DNA from: Anarhynchus alexandrinus
Taxonomy: Eukaryota; Chordata; Aves; Charadriiformes; Charadriidae
Direction of reading: 5' to 3'
DNA: 64,000 nt
Assembly: GCA_008711295.1 (NCBI GenBank)
Contig: VUYV01000047.1
Location: 2,253,943-2,317,942, forward strand
Shown here piece by piece: positions 25,988-37,803 of this stretch. Positions within the stretch are counted from its first letter, which is position 1. Each line of letters starts with the position of its first letter. The position numbers and the translations under genes were made by a program. The notes beneath the pieces were generated by a model that worked only from the letters and a program-made list of their open reading frames with translations, had not been told where the DNA came from and did not search any database.

Positions 25988-27314
25988 TTGTGTTCAGCAG
26001 CCTGTTCCCATCCAGGTTGGCATCAGCGACATGGAAGGTGTAGGAGAGGGGCGACTGTCCCAGGTCAGGTAGTGGTGACACTGTGGTTCGGACAGGTCCG
26101 TGGCAGCTGTGTCCCAGGGAGAGCGGCGAGGCACTTCTCCCAGCCTTTGTGCCGGCTGCCCCGAGAGCCGATCAGGTTTCACCCCGAAATAACTTCCTTC
26201 TGCAAATAGTGGTGGCTGTTATAAGGTCTGAAACCTGAGCGTGGCCTCGCATTGGTCGCTTTATCAGGCCAGGAATTGATTGCATCTATCATCTCTCCCC
26301 AAAAACTGGTTTCCAGTTTTCCTCCAGTGTTTTTTGGTGGGACTGGGCATCTGGGGCTTCTCACCACCTTTCCCAGCTCCTCCTGGTGCTGCCGCGGGCT
26401 GGTCCTGCTGAATCTAGTGCAGTTTCATGCTCTGAACCAATGGTCAGCATCTGATGGACAAGCATCTCTGGGAATAACATTCCCTCCTGCTGCATTTCCA
26501 TATAAAACTTCTTGCTGTTTATTTTGCAGCTTTTCTTGTCACACTGCTTCACGTTGAGAATTGCAATTTGTTGTCCAGTGACCGTATGTGCGTATTCCAC
26601 TGCAGCAAAAAGACTGTGGAAAGTGGCAGATGAGGGAATTTGTTCCTGGTGTCCAGTTTTCTGCCTTTAACAAGTCTCTTGCTGTGCCGCTGGTTGTAAA
26701 GCAGCCCAGAAGAGGAGCGGAGGCTTTGCAAGCATTACTCATGTGAGTGGTTTTCTTTACGGGATTGCCAGCGTGCGGGAGAGCTGCAGCCTCCAATTCC
26801 CCTCTACTTAAGGCATTTCTCCTCAAGGAGCGAACCTGGAGTAGCTGGTGGAACAGTGTCTGCAGGCTTTAGTGAAAGGCTACTGACTGCAAAAGCAGCC
26901 CTCCGCGTCAAATGCTGTACTGGGTTTACATTAGCTAAGAAACACCATCTCTTCCTAATAGCAGGAGGAGACGCGGTGGAAATGCGGAGGAGAGGGATGA
27001 CAACTCAGAGTTTTATGAACCCCATCCTGAAGTTTCCCTTCACACCACACAAGGACAGTTGGACACCTGGAGGACCTGAGCTGGGAAGCCCTGGAGCTTC
27101 GATCTCCCCACAGGGAACCGGGATGTAGACCAGATCTCCCTCTGAGACGGAGGTTGCAGACATAGCACTGAGCAGGACGATGCTGTTGCCATATCGCGAC
27201 ACAGCAAAGCCTTTCACTGGCTCTTCTGTGCTGGGTGGGTGCAGTTTGCACCCACCAAATTGCTGGAGGTATTTGGCAATCAGGTCCTTCTTGCAGGGTA
27301 GACTTGCCTGCAGC
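25988..27314. other. Unique intronic sequence
   Basis: No gene or repeat recognised. Mixed composition with several overlapping chance frames. Confidence 0.45.
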
Positions 27315-27422
27315 AGAATAGAATAGAGTAGAGTAGAGTAGAATAGAATGGAATAGAAGAATAGAATAGAATAGAATAGAATAGAATAGAATAGAATAGA
27401 ATAGAATAGAATAGAATAGAAT
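27315..27422 (+). repeat. (AGAAT)n microsatellite adjoining a CR1 3' end
   Basis: About 108 bp of AGAAT units with a few variants (AGAGT three times, GGAAT, AGAAG) at the left and perfect units at the right. On the minus strand it reads (ATTCT)n and follows directly from the CR1 3' end, so it probably grew from the element's ATTCTA-type tail. Confidence 0.95.
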
Positions 27423-27690
27423 GAACTATTCCAGTTGGAAGGGACCTACAATGATCAGCTAGTCCAACTGCCTGACCAATTCAGGGCTGACCAAAAGTTA
27501 AAGCATGTTATTAAGGGCATAGTCCAAATGCCTCTTAAACACTGAGGGGCTTGGGGCATCAACCACCTCTCTAGGAAGGCTGTTCCAGTGTTTGATCACC
27601 CTCTCAGTAAAGAGATGCTTCCTAATGTCCAATCTAAACCTCCCCTGGTGCAGCTTTGAACCAGGTTGTGGCACCTTGACATTCCCCATG
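27423..27690 (-). mobile_element. CR1, older subgroup, 3' fragment
   Basis: Antisense copy starting 'gaactattccagttggaagg'. The minus-strand frame gives GSKLHQGRFRLDIRKHLFTE, RVIKHWNSLPREVVDAPSPS and VFKRHLDYALNNML, the ORF2 C-terminus of a different CR1 subgroup from groups A and B. The 3' UTR includes 'ttaagggcatagtccaaatg'. Confidence 0.85.
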
Positions 27691-28881
27691 GTCCCCTGCA
27701 GCACATAAGCTACTACTCCCACCAATGAATCTGTATTTTTGGTTGCTCATCATCGTACTGCATTTTTCCAACTTTGCTTCTGGCCAAGAAAAGCTTCTAT
27801 CCCCCTTTCTGAGGATCCAGCAGTGCGCTTTTCTCTCCGCTCGTTTCTGCACGCCGTTTGCGGGGACGCGATTAGGGCTTGAGGCATCTCAGGGACGACT
27901 TACCGTGACTGCCAGGAGGGGTGAGGCAGGATTTACCCGCTGCAGAATCCCAGAGAGCGTTGCGTGGCTCTCCTAATTTACTAGATTTCTGCGTGTTTAC
28001 CGCGGTGTCGCTGTAGATCGGCTCGGAGCCGCTTGAGGAGCGCGGTTGCTGATCGGCTGTAATCAATAGCCTGGAGGGTAAGAGAGGGGTCAGCGGCTTC
28101 CAGAAACCCTGTCGCTTCTCGTGTTCATCACTTCTGAGTAGCGTAGGTTGAATGTTTCCATGTGGGTTATTGCAACGTGTTGCTGCTCTTCAGGGAAAAA
28201 AAACAGGGTGCACGGGAGGGGATTTTCCTCTGCAGGAAAATCTGTGCCTCCCTCCACAAAGATACCTGGTTTCCACTTTGCTGAAAGTTTCTTCCCAAAT
28301 ATTACAGAATTTGGTCAAGAAAATCAAATCTCTAAGCCTTCTTGTGGTTTTTTTGGTAGTTGAAAATGGACGGTTTAGGGAGGGATGAGGGAGGATTTTG
28401 GTTTGACTGAAAACTTGCAGTAACTGGTTAAAGCTTTTCAGGTTTCAGGCACTGAGAAGTATTGAAGTCCTCATTGCTGGGGGCTGGGAGAGCGGTTGGT
28501 TTTCTCCATCAGTCTTAAGGCTCAAACATGTCATGTTACATGGAGATTTTACAATCGAACAGAAAATGTTATCCCGCTTGAGCCTTGCGATATTTCACCA
28601 GGTGTTTAAGGATGATCTTCGCTTTCATTCCTCCTTTGCTGTCTGCCTGAACGCTGGTGGTCAGCGTTGATAACACCGACCCTTGGACCACCATTAGCTG
28701 TTGGAACTACATCAGCCGCTACCAAATATCCCCAACACCCATCAGTGTATAAACTGTGGCAAAACGGGGCCGTAGGAGTTTTTTGGGCTCCTCAATATAA
28801 TTTTGGGGACTTTCATGGGCAGCAGCAGTTGTAGGAGAGGAGCCAATGTGTTGAGCACCACGCACGGCCAAACCGACCAAC
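27691..28881. other. Unique intronic sequence
   Basis: No gene or repeat recognised. Confidence 0.45.
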
Positions 28882-28926
28882 CACAGAATCACAGAATCAC
28901 AGAATAGTCAGGGTTGGAAGGGACCT
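28882..28926 (-). mobile_element. Very short CR1 3' stub (~45 bp)
   Basis: Only the last ~45 bp of a CR1: three ACAGAATC-type tail units, then 'agtcagggttggaagggacc'. It is an extreme 5' truncation on the minus strand. Confidence 0.8.
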
Positions 28927-30900
28927 GAGCAGTGGGAACTTGTAATTGCAAGGATCGGCTGTTCTTCTTTGTTCTTTACGTTAAATGTCCATGTTGACCT
29001 GTGTCATGTTGTGTTCGTGGTAGAAGGAGCATCATGGAAACCTTCCCGGTGAAATAGCTGTGACTGTGGCACCGCCAGATCGTTTTATTCCCCCCTCCTC
29101 CCATCCTCCCCAATGAAGCCTTGCAGTTCCTGGGATGTTTTCATGAAATATAAATAAAAACTGGGTGAACAGCAGTTTTATTCTGAAGGAACAATGTCGC
29201 TCTTTGTCTTGAGGTCCTGCAGCGTTTTGCGGGTATACGAGAAGCAAAATGTGAAGCTGGTTATAAAGGAAAGACAAGGCGGCTGCCGTTACGTGCCAGC
29301 CGCGGGCGGCACTGAAACGCGGTGAATTCCCTGGGGAAAGGTGCTTTTTAATCCAGCGTTTCTGCCTTGTGAGCGCTTGTTACAGCTGGCGAAGATACAG
29401 GGAGTCAGCCGAGTGCTGGTACCGCCGCTCCGGTACAAGCTGTTAACTGGTGAGAGTCAGCTCTTCCAGCCCACTCGGGTGGTGTTTTTTTTTTTGGTTT
29501 GTGGAAAAAAAAGAAAAAAAAAGCGGAGTTTCACTTTGCTTTGAATGTGTCTGTTACAGATGCACAGATTTTTCCCGTCCTGCCTGACTCAGCCCCCAGC
29601 TCTGCCCTCCCTCCCCTTTGACGTGGGCACTTCAGGGCAGGATCAAAGCGGGTGAAATTAGAAAGTCTCCTCCTTAGGGTGACTCATCGCTGGCTTTGGT
29701 CAAGTGCTTTGCACTGGGTGATGTGAATAGCAGGAAGGGGAAGGGATGGATGGCTGCGTTCCCTACCTCCTCCTGGGCCTTCTGCACCCAGAGCGCGTGG
29801 CGTGTGTGCGGGGGGGGGTGTCTGCTCATCCTCACTTTGCACCCAAGCTACCGTAGTTTTCTGTTCATCGTACTTTAAAGCCAAAGCAAAATATGTCAGT
29901 TTTTACCCAGGGAGGCAATCTTGTCAAATCTGAGATCTGATCAGATCTATTAAATTGTTTGGGTTTTTTTTTTTTTTCTCTTTTATTTGCTGCGGAGGGT
30001 TTGGAGCGATGAGCAGCCAGGTGTTTCCCCAGGCTCCCGCAGGGCAGAGCGTTGTGGCCAGCCAAAGCCAGGGCTTGATTTTTACACCTCAAGCATTGCA
30101 CAGAAATTTTCTTTTTTTTTAAGTCCTGGGTACGTTTTCCCAGTGAGGAGCTTGGCAGCGTAACAGGCTCTTGCTCTTCAGCGTGTGGGGTGCATGCAGC
30201 AAGAGGGGCTCCCCCGTACGGATGTTCTCTGTTGTCTAACGCTGGTTTCCAGCAGTAGACTTCATGCCCCTGGAGCTCCTGAGGTTCCTAAGAGAGCTGA
30301 GAACCGGGCCAAAGCTCAGACTGAACCACAACCTTTCTCATCTTTTTTTTTTTTTAATAAAAAAGTCTTTGGAGAGCTGCACAAGTTTTGCGCAACCTGG
30401 ATTTGTGCAAGAAGCCAGTTTGTCATGGAAGGGGTTACCTGGGGGGCAGGAGCGCTCTTCCCACCCGCCCCAGACGCTTGTGAAAATCTTAACAAAGAAG
30501 GGAAAATAATAATTTCGTGGCTGGCAGATGCACAGATTCAGCCTGTTAGCCCGCGCCGCCTGTGGTCCTCCTGAGCAGCCCTGGGCGCCTTTGGCTGGGA
30601 CATGGAGGAGGATCCAACGTTCATCCCGAGAAGTGAGCTGAGCCCCCAGCGTGGAGGGGGTCCCCTGTGGTGTTGCTGTCATCTCGGGGCTTGTCCATGT
30701 GCAGCTGCGGCTGGGGGGGGTCTGTAGAGTCACCCCAACCAGGACTGTGTTCGGGCACACTGAGACCCACCTGAAGAAGCCAACCTGGGGTCACCAAGGA
30801 GGTTCTCCCCTCCTTTCTGCTCCGTGGTGAGAGCTTTCTTGCGGGGTGCAGGCATCTGCTTTAGGTTCACAATGCAGAGTTTTCGAAGACCGTGGACACG
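28927..30900. other. Unique intronic sequence
   Basis: No gene recognised. Contains A/T-rich homopolymers near 29485-29522, 29962-29978 and 30343-30365 and a G run near 29812. Confidence 0.45.
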
Positions 30901-31212
30901 AGCTGGGGAAGGACTTTTTACTCGGGCATGTAGTGATAGGACAAGGGGGAATGGCTTCAAACTGGAAGAGGGCAGGTTTAGATTGAACATTAGGAAGAAG
31001 TTTTTCACTTTGAGGGTGGTGAGGCACTGGGACAGGTTGCCCAGAGAGGTTGTTGAGGCCCCATCCCTGGAGGTGTTCAAGGCCAGGCTGGACGTGGCCT
31101 TGGGCAGCCTGGTCTGGTGGGAGGTGTCCCTGCCCATGGCAGGGGGGTTGGAACTCGATGATCTTCAAGGTCCTTTCCAACCTAAACCATTCTATGATTC
31201 TATGATTCTATG
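30901..31212 (+). mobile_element. CR1 (group A, young-looking subgroup), 3' fragment
   Basis: Sense copy from 'agctggggaaggacttttta' to a tail with three ATTCTATG-type units (31186-31212). Nearly the same sequence as the copies at 10100 and 32400. The frame [20 protein letters not shown] and [20 protein letters not shown] is intact. Confidence 0.9.
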
Positions 31213-32399
31213 ACATTGCACACAACCTTCTCCCTCCAGCTCCTGGTCTCCTCTTTCTGCAGGGCTCGGTGGTGCCCGGCCGGACCGGAGGCAGCTTGGG
31301 CACGAGGGGGTTTTGCAGCATTTTTATGCAGCATTTTGCTAAGAGCAGCAGCAGATCATGACAGTGACTTTCATTCACAGCAAAACTTTCCTTAAAACTC
31401 CTCTCCTTTTTCTCCAGGCATGGCGTTTCCTCTTAATACGTGGAAATTACATTATTGGCCAGTGCGGTTCCAGCGTTTATTTTTATTTTTAACATTTCCA
31501 TGTCTGCTGTGGGACAGGAAGCAACGGTAGCGGTCCCCACCATCCAAAGAGAGGAACCAGTTTGTTTTATCTTTTATTTTGGACGTGTTAAATTTTGCTG
31601 AGCACGTCTTGGCCGAGCTCCAGGATGCTGGACCAAGCCCACCATATTCAGAGAGAAGTGAATAATTACTACTTTGTGGTGGTAACGCGGGGAGGAACGA
31701 AAAAGTGTTTGCAAAACGCTTTGAAGGTAATGACACCCCCCGGTTTTATGAGTGGCGGCGTTACAGAGCACGCTGCAGATAGCTCGTTAATGTTGGGTGA
31801 TTAGAGGACCGGACAAGAAACGCCGTTTCCAACGGCGCCCGATTTGGACTTCCTTTAAGAAGGGAGTGGTGAAAGGGAGGGCTTAGCCAAAAATAAACGA
31901 GCATCTCAAAGGCAGATGGTCCTATTCACAGACCTAAAATTACACCGGCGAGGGCCGGGCAGGATGAAAGGAATTAGCATCTGGTGGCGCAGGGAGGGCA
32001 GTGGCACCGCGCGGGGTGGGCGACCAGATGGCCTGGGCTCTGTCGGATGTCCTTCTGCAGGCAGTTTCAACCTTTCCCTGCTTGCAGACCTCTATATATT
32101 TTAATTTTGTTTATTATTTATTTATTTATTTATTTTTCCCGGGGAGGTGCAGATTCCTCCGGAGCAAATGTCGGCTGGCTGGCAGGAGGCTCGCGTCTCC
32201 CAGTTCCCTTTTATGGACCTGTTAACACCCAGCGTCTGCAGCCGCTGCAAGCTGGAGCGCCGAGGAGCCGGCGGCTCAGGCTGGGACCTTTCGGCAGCGC
32301 AGCACCGCGGTTAATCCCAGGGATAGGCACGCCAGCCCTGGCAAGGCGGGGAAAGCCCGTAAAGGTTCAAGCATCTGGTTTCTCAACAAATCCCTCTCC
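31213..32399. other. Unique intronic sequence between two similar CR1 copies
   Basis: No gene recognised. Contains a (TTTA)n run at 32109-32136. Confidence 0.45.
32109..32136 (+). repeat. (TTTA)n microsatellite
   Basis: Short TTTA/TTAT tetranucleotide run, slightly imperfect at its left end. Confidence 0.9.
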
Positions 32400-32825
32400 G
32401 AGGGCTGGAGCACCTCTCTTATGAGGAGAGGCTGAAAGAGTTGGGGCTGTTCAGCCTGGAGAAGAGAAGGCTCCGGAGAGATCTTCTTGCGGCCTTCCAG
32501 TCCCTAAAGGGGGCCTACAGGAGAGCTGGGGAAGGACTTTTTACTGGGGCATGGAGTGATAGGACGAGGGGGAATGGCTTCAAACTGGAAGAGGGCAGGT
32601 TTAGATTGAACATTAGGAAGAAGTTTTTCACTTTGAGGGGGGTGAGGCACTGTCCCAGGTTGCCCAGAGAGGTTGTTGAGGCCCCATCCCTGGAGGTGTT
32701 CAAGGCCAGGCTGGACATGGCCTTGGGCAGCCTGGTCTGGTGGGAGGTGTCCCTGCCTATGGCAGGGGGGTTGGAACTGGATGATCTTCAAGGTCCTTTC
32801 CAACCTAAACCATTCTATGATTCTA
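32400..32825 (+). mobile_element. CR1 (group A, young-looking subgroup), ~425 bp
   Basis: Sense copy starting 'gagggctggagcacctctct' and ending 'aaccattctatgattcta'. One frame is open from [20 protein letters not shown] through [18 protein letters not shown] and beyond the element (32441-33091). It shares diagnostic bases with the copies at 10100 and 30901. Confidence 0.9.
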
Positions 32826-35800
32826 AATGTTCAGCCGGTCACCTAATTTCTGGGGAAACTCCTTGCGTTATCCTCACTGGAATTAGGTGCCATGAGTGGC
32901 TCGCTGCGGCCGCTCTGGATGCTTGGGGCACTGTCCTCCTGCATCCCAGATGGATGCTGGGCAGCTGTTCCCCAGAGCAGCGTTTCGGGGTGCTGAGGGG
33001 CCAACGCTCGTTTAAGGGATTGTTTTCCCTTCTCAGCAGCAAAAGCCCTTTGCAGAGCCGCGCTGTGGATCCCATCAGCAGCCCGATCTAGGTTAAAATG
33101 ACCTTTTTCAGTTTATTCCCCCACTCCTGATGTTATTTTTAGCCTGGAGGAGGCCGATGACCTGGTTCGTGGCACAACCCCAGGAACATTGTAGGGGTGG
33201 GGAGGTGGAAACCAGCACAGGTGCTGGTGCACCCCTTGCGCCCCATTGCCTGGGAACCCCTTGCACCCCATTCCCCGCCTCAACCCGCGGGTCGCTGCAA
33301 GTGCATTTCTATAGTGTGGCTTCAGACAGTGTTGGAAAACTCCTAAGGTTTTAAAAGCACTGTTGCAAGGCAAGAGAAAAACCTCAGAACCAAGATTTAA
33401 ATCCCTCTCCCTCTCCTCACGTATATGGGGGATTTTGCGGGGAGGGACTGGATGTGGTCCAGGGTTTGTAAATGTTAATTACACAATATATCATACCATT
33501 CTGCAAAGGACAGGGCAGAAATCTCTGGAAGAAGTCGCTGACTGGTGGGGGTTTGCCTTCCTACGTAGCCACATTTATTTTTATTTTACTTTTGAGCTAG
33601 TATTCCAGGAAAGCCCATTAAAAGCTGGCAGCCGCCTGCTCGCGAGCAGCTTGCCGGAGCTGAGCGCCGACGTGTGATGCCGGAGGAGCCGCGCCGACGG
33701 TTGGGGATGACTGATGGCACGAGGTGTCGGTGGAAAGGAGGGGAAAAGGGGGATGTTCTCACTCCGCTGAACTTCCTTCCTTTGTGTTTCCTATTAAGCC
33801 GAGGGAACCGTGCTGATGCGGCTGCTTTTGCAGCCTTCCAAGCTCCGATTTAATTGTGGATGATTTCATCCTGGCCTTTTTATGTTGAAGCCAGTGGCCT
33901 GCGTCATGCAGCAGTGAATTTAGGCAGATTTTATTTGCATGTGAGTCATTGAGCTTTTCCAGCTGAATGTCACCAACTTGGAATTTTTGTCTGATTTTGT
34001 TGTTGTTTTTGTCTCTTGGTGTTTTTCCACCGGGCTTTTTCCCTACCCCTCGCTGCCTCCACCCCCCCACCCCCCCCTGCCCNGGCTAAATATGCGTTTG
34101 AGTTGGCAGTGCGAAAGGACGGGATTATGAATGTTCGGGGAGCGGAGGGGGGGAAAAGGATGCTTTGTGTCGCTGGGAGGGGAGGACCGAAGCCAAGTCA
34201 AATTGAGGGCTCTAATTTGGGAGCGGTGTTATTACAGGTCAGAGGGAGTCAGTTACTGGCTAAATTGGGAGAGCTGTCACATGCGGGAGCAGTAAATGCT
34301 GCTCACATGGTTGGGGCACACAGGCTCTTGGACGACTCGCTTCGGTTTTGTTGACAACTCTTAAAAAAAAAAAAATTTAAAAACAAACAAACAAAAAAAA
34401 AAGCCTGTTTATTTTCCCCTCAAAATATAGGCTCCGTAGCAGTGGCCCTCTGCCTCCGCTGCCTGCTCGTCCCGGCCCTCGCCTGCCCTTTGCACAGAGA
34501 AGTTTATAAATAGAGCAACTCCTCCATTATGTGCAGCTTCAGTCTCTTTATTTTTATACTGGAATCCGTTCAATGATTAACAGTTTAAACCATGTGCTGT
34601 ATATCAATACCTTACATACCCTTCATAACTTATTTTTAGTATTATTTTCCCCCCCCCTGCTAAATCCTTTATCCATGTTAGGCAACATAGTTATGACATT
34701 CAGATAATTTTATTGCTTTTTCAGCCTTTGAAGAAACTTATCTGCATTTCAATTGAGCTTTTGCTAAAAGGCTTTTTGCAATTGAAATTAAGAAGTCAGT
34801 GGTTGTGCCTGTGGTTGTGCCTGTAGTCTCCTCACTGAAAGCGAGGAAGATTTGGGCTTTTTTATGGATTAGGCTCAAAGAAGAGATACAGAAATCGCAT
34901 ATTTTATTTCTTTGGCTTCCTGCGTCCTAGGAAATTCCACTGAAAATCTGGATTTGAGGGCGTGCGGCGGCATATGAGCAATATAACCTCAGCATAAGCG
35001 AAAGCAGGCAGTGAACTCATTTCCCACCTGTACACCCGTGTCCCAGAAGCAGCAAAACCAGCAGCGTTTTGCCCTTGCTGAGCTCATGAGCTCCAAGAAG
35101 TGATGGAACTTCTGGAAGCAATCTGCAAGCCCCCGTTTAATTAGACTTTTAATCCTGGCTGACCCATCCCGTTGCCGTGGGCCGGGCTGCCTCTGCGGGC
35201 CGGCTAAGCTCAGCTAACTTTGCACGGCCGCCAACAAAAGCCACTTGACCCAGGATCTCATCGGGATATCTTTGTCCGTCAGACCTGGCACGGCTGCTCT
35301 GATATTTCTGTCTCCTCGTTGCATGCACGAGGGCTGATGGATTCCCCTCCGCTTCGCTGTCCAAAAGGGACAGCATTTTGGTGTTGTTTCTGCTGCGATA
35401 GCTTTCTTCCACCCACCCGGTATGCATGGTGCTCCTGCACCCTGCTGCTCTCCTGCACCCGTGGGTAGGGTTGGAGAAACACCTCACCTGATGGTGTCCA
35501 CACCGTTGATGGTGCTTTTCAGTTTTGCATGCTCTCTGTTGTCAGGTGGGACCCAGGCACTATTTTCCTGCACTTTCAAAAGACCATCCGACCATCCTCC
35601 CCATCTGAGGCTTGGGAGCATGATGCCTCTGATGCCCAGGAGCTTGTGTGCTCCAGCGAGTAAAGAGAAACCGGCACTGTGAGTCCTTGTCCCATGTCAG
35701 GCTGGCTTCACTCTTCAGGACAGTTTTCATAGGAGTTTGGTTGATTTGTCTAGCAAGCATCTGTCCCCCTCCTGGCTTTTGGGTGAGAAGCAAGGTGGTG

Positions 35801-37383
35801 GTACCTCATCCTTGCTGATGCCCCATCTGGCTCCGAGCTCTTATTTCTGACACTGAACCATTTCCCACGTTTGTCTGTCCAAGCGCTGAGCACTCGGACA
35901 GAACTTGTGAGATTTTCACTCTCGTTTCGTGCCCGTTGGCACCGCTGTCATCAATGCAGTCATTGCTCCATGAGACCATGCTGGCTGGACCACAGCTTGT
36001 GAAATCAGTGAAACAATTTCATCTTTCCCAAGGTGTTCTCCACACCAGTGCCAGCCACATTGCGTTGAGGAGCTCCAACGCCATCATACATGCGGTGTAG
36101 GTTCACTTGGCACCTGTGGGGCTTTTGATAAGGTTTCCCGACGTGTCGTCTTTGCTGTGAGTCAGTGAGATGCTCTCAACGTTACAAATCTCTGCACTAA
36201 ATTAAAAGTCATGTTGCTAGGGAGTGTTGTGATAATACATGGTATTACGCTCCGTAGCAAGAGTGTGCAACAGACACAGCCTAGAAAACAAATCCATAAA
36301 ACCTCCCATCGGAGGCACGGTACGAAAATCAAGTGTACTTCAGCTTGGTATTAAGTATGTCATGGAAAAAGACTCCCCGCTCCTTCTGAATTTCCTGAAA
36401 GTCTGCTTTGGGCTGAAAAACGTAGTGGCTGCAGCCAATTTAGAGAAGGAAAAATCCCTGCTCTTGTTGCCGTCTGCAGAAGCACGCTTAATGATCGTGC
36501 CATGCGATTCTCCGGTGCTAAAAATATATTGCTTCTGGGTTTGTACAAACAGCCTCCTAATAACTGGAGCTCTGGCAAGCTCGCGAGGTAGAGGGGGAAA
36601 ATAGTGTCAAAAATGTGAAAAGCTTTTTTCTTTTTACTTACTCTGCAGCACAGTAGAGCTGAGCTCGCCTGTCCTTATGGCTCTCAGCATGAAGTAAGGG
36701 ATGTTCTGCTGAGGGATCTCCCAGTTTGTTCTGCTTCTGACCAAAATAATGGGCGTTTTGCTCCCTTTTGAGTTTACAACTTGGATGGAGAGTGCTGAGC
36801 TCCCTACCCTGCTGCTCTGTCTGCTGGGGTGGTTTCATCAGCCTCTTTGGGGTGATGGGATGAGAAGATCTGGTCAAGGGTTGTCTTTGAGGCTGGTTTC
36901 AGTGCTGAAATTCCCAACTCTTGGCTAACGCTGTCTGTGCTGTGAGATGAAGAAGCACAGCCCAAGGTTGAGATGCTCAGGCTGGGGACATCCTTTCCAG
37001 TCATTTCTTCCCTGCAAGGAAGGGACCGATGCTACAAAACAGAAACTTGACAGGGCTGTTGTTGCTTTGGAGAGCTTGATGGAGAGGGGAGCTGCCAGTA
37101 GTAAACAGCTGAACTTGCTGCCCAAGGAGAACTGCCTTTAAAAGGGCAACACATTGAGTAGGGTTCTTGTCTTATCTTTTTCTTTGTTTTTTGGGGGTGT
37201 TTTTTTTTCCCCCAGAAGCTGTGTGTCATATGGTCACTTGCTCCTTAGCCTGGCTTCCCAAGAAGTCTTGCAAGAAATTGGATGTTCTTCAAAGTGAAGT
37301 GCATTCAAGATGCAGCGGCCAACTCCCTGGTGCTCATCCATGTCCACCTCATCTCCACGTCAGGCTAGCTGTGAGGGCAGCCT
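32826..37383. other. Unique intronic sequence with an AT-rich patch
   Basis: About 4.6 kb with no gene recognised. C-rich run and one N at 34062-34083; A-rich stretch at 34362-34402; AT-rich stretch at about 34500-34800 that stands out from its GC-richer flanks and could be conserved regulatory DNA. The 121-codon plus frame at 36239-36604 has no family signature. Confidence 0.45.
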
Positions 37384-37803
37384 GATCCGAGGGCTGGAGA
37401 CCTCTGTTGTGAGGACAGGCTGAGAGAGTTGAGGTTGTTCAGCCTGGAGAAAAAAAGGCTCCGGGGAGACCTTATGGCGGCCTTGCAGTACTTAAAAAGG
37501 GCTTATAAAGAAAGATGGGGACAAGCTTTTTAGCAGGGCCTGTTGTGATAGGACAAGGAGTAATGGCTTTAAACTAAAAGAGGGAAGATTTAAACTAAAT
37601 AATAAGGAAAAAAATTTTACGCTGAGGGTGGTGAGACACTGGCCCAGGTTGCCCAGAGAGATGGGAGATGCCCCATCCCTGGAAACATTCCAGGCCAGGT
37701 TGGACGGGGCTCTGAGCAACCTGATCTAGTTGAAGATGTCGGGTTGGACTAGATGGCCTTTAAAGGTCCCTTCCAACCCAAACCAGTCCATGATTCTATG
37801 ATT
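37384..37803 (+). mobile_element. CR1 (group B), 5'-truncated, with small 3' deletion
   Basis: Sense copy from 'gatccgagggctggagacct' to 'tccatgattctatgattt'. Relative to the copy at 11420 it lacks the 'ccctgctcatggcaggg' block, reading 'gttgaagatgtcgggttgga' instead (about 37731-37748). Confidence 0.88.

Noticed and set aside
36100..36170. Possible plus-strand CR1 reverse-transcriptase remnant ('cttttgataaggtttcccga')
   Set aside because: Only one short block resembles CR1 and no neighbouring blocks align in order.
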